Positions 5,183 to 5,532 of a stretch of DNA of 5,532 bases are shown in pieces; positions within the stretch are counted from its first letter, which is position 1; every line of letters starts with the position of its first letter. The stretch is from Candidatus Nomurabacteria bacterium (lineage in GTDB: Bacteria; Patescibacteriota; Saccharimonadia; Saccharimonadales; Saccharimonadaceae), in NCBI GenBank assembly GCA_031262565.1, contig JAISHL010000081.1:1-5532 (forward strand). Direction: 5' to 3'. The position numbers were made by a program, and so were the translations under genes. Below the pieces are notes generated by a model, which saw only the letters and a list, made by a program, of their open reading frames with translations, did not search any database and was not told where the DNA came from.

Positions 5183-5532
5183 CTAAATGCCCAGCGAATA
5201 TGACGCAATTGCCCATGCTAGCTCGTTGTCGGTTGCAAAGCTGTAACCTATGCCACGCTCGCCGTTATCTATGACGTTTTGGACGTAGATGCGGTCATTT
5301 TTGGCGCTACGGGTGAATTTTAAGCCGAGCTTTGCGAATGCTTCGGGGTCTTCGTTGGCGATATTCTCAATATCTTTCAACATGTCCGCTCTCGTGTAAT
5401 TTTCTTTAACAAACTCGGCGCCGTCGGCAATTTTCTCCTCCAAAGATGCTTCGGACGACTCGTTTTGGTCTATTTGAAACGGCATTGTTTGATATTGTTG
5501 CAAGCTGGCGATAAACTTTTTGGTGTCCTCTG
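5183..5532 (-). CDS. Unknown protein sharing a C-terminal motif with the 5046-gene product, 5' partial
   Basis: The frame is open to the right edge: reading from 5530 it begins EDTKKFIASLQQYQTM, so the true start lies outside. The TTG at 5503 is an internal leucine codon rather than a convincing start. About 116 residues are visible, ending in TAG at 5185-5183. The visible part is acidic and soluble, with no membrane segment. Near the end, FTRSAKNDRIYVQNVIDNGE then RGIGY repeats the pattern of the neighbour's C-terminus: T, R, D, R, I, V, N, D, E, G, I, G and a final W align at 13 of 34 positions with no gap. The two genes probably encode related, tandemly arranged proteins. Function unknown. 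Confidence 0.75.
   Translation of the reverse strand, partial: EDTKKFIASLQQYQTMPFQIDQNESSEASLEEKIADGAEFVKENYTRADMLKDIENIANEDPEAFAKLGLKFTRSAKNDRIYVQNVIDNGERGIGYSFATDNELAWAIASYSLGI

Overview
The window looks like chromosomal DNA from a small-genome bacterium, most likely a Candidate Phyla Radiation member of the Saccharibacteria (TM7) type. That placement is an inference from protein style, gene order and promoter layout; no marker gene here proves it. TAA, TGA and TAG all serve as stop codons (rsmA ends in TGA), so the code is standard and the CPR lineages that read TGA as glycine are unlikely.

Layout. (1) Bases 2-1045, plus strand: the 3' part of a cell-wall enzyme gene with ubiquitin-like (DUF348) repeats, a G5 domain and a C-terminal lysozyme-like domain. 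It lies just upstream of rsmA (ksgA), the order known for rpfB/yabE and ksgA in Gram-positive bacteria. (2) 1080-1955: rsmA, the 16S rRNA dimethyladenosine transferase. It carries an in-frame insert of about 22 residues that coincides with a 67-base double-hairpin palindromic element. (3) 1952-2386: a small four-helix membrane protein, translationally coupled to rsmA through an ATGA overlap and a perfect Shine-Dalgarno. (4) 2411-2686: a 91-residue Cys/His-rich putative zinc-ribbon protein with its own promoter. (5) 2683-3690, minus strand: ruvB, whose stop codon overlaps that of the zinc-ribbon gene tail to tail. (6) 3743-3936: two plus-strand tRNA genes, Arg(UCU) and a CAU tRNA, divergent from ruvB, each with its own extended -10 promoter. 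(7) 3961-5046 and 5183-5532, minus strand: two unrecognised genes whose C-termini share a motif (13 of 34 identical without gaps). The first is membrane-anchored; the second runs off the window.

Common thread. Most promoters are of the extended -10 type, TGnTAnnAT. For rsmA, the zinc-ribbon gene and ruvB, the -10 ends only 6-7 bases before an ATG, so their mRNAs are probably leaderless. The in-operon membrane gene instead has a textbook Shine-Dalgarno, and the 5046 gene has a leader of about 40 bases. The gene set is mostly housekeeping (ribosome maturation, recombination, tRNAs, wall remodelling). The most unusual items are the palindromic element inside rsmA and the pair of motif-sharing uncharacterised proteins. 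I saw no CRISPR array, transposase, rRNA or convincing intrinsic terminator.
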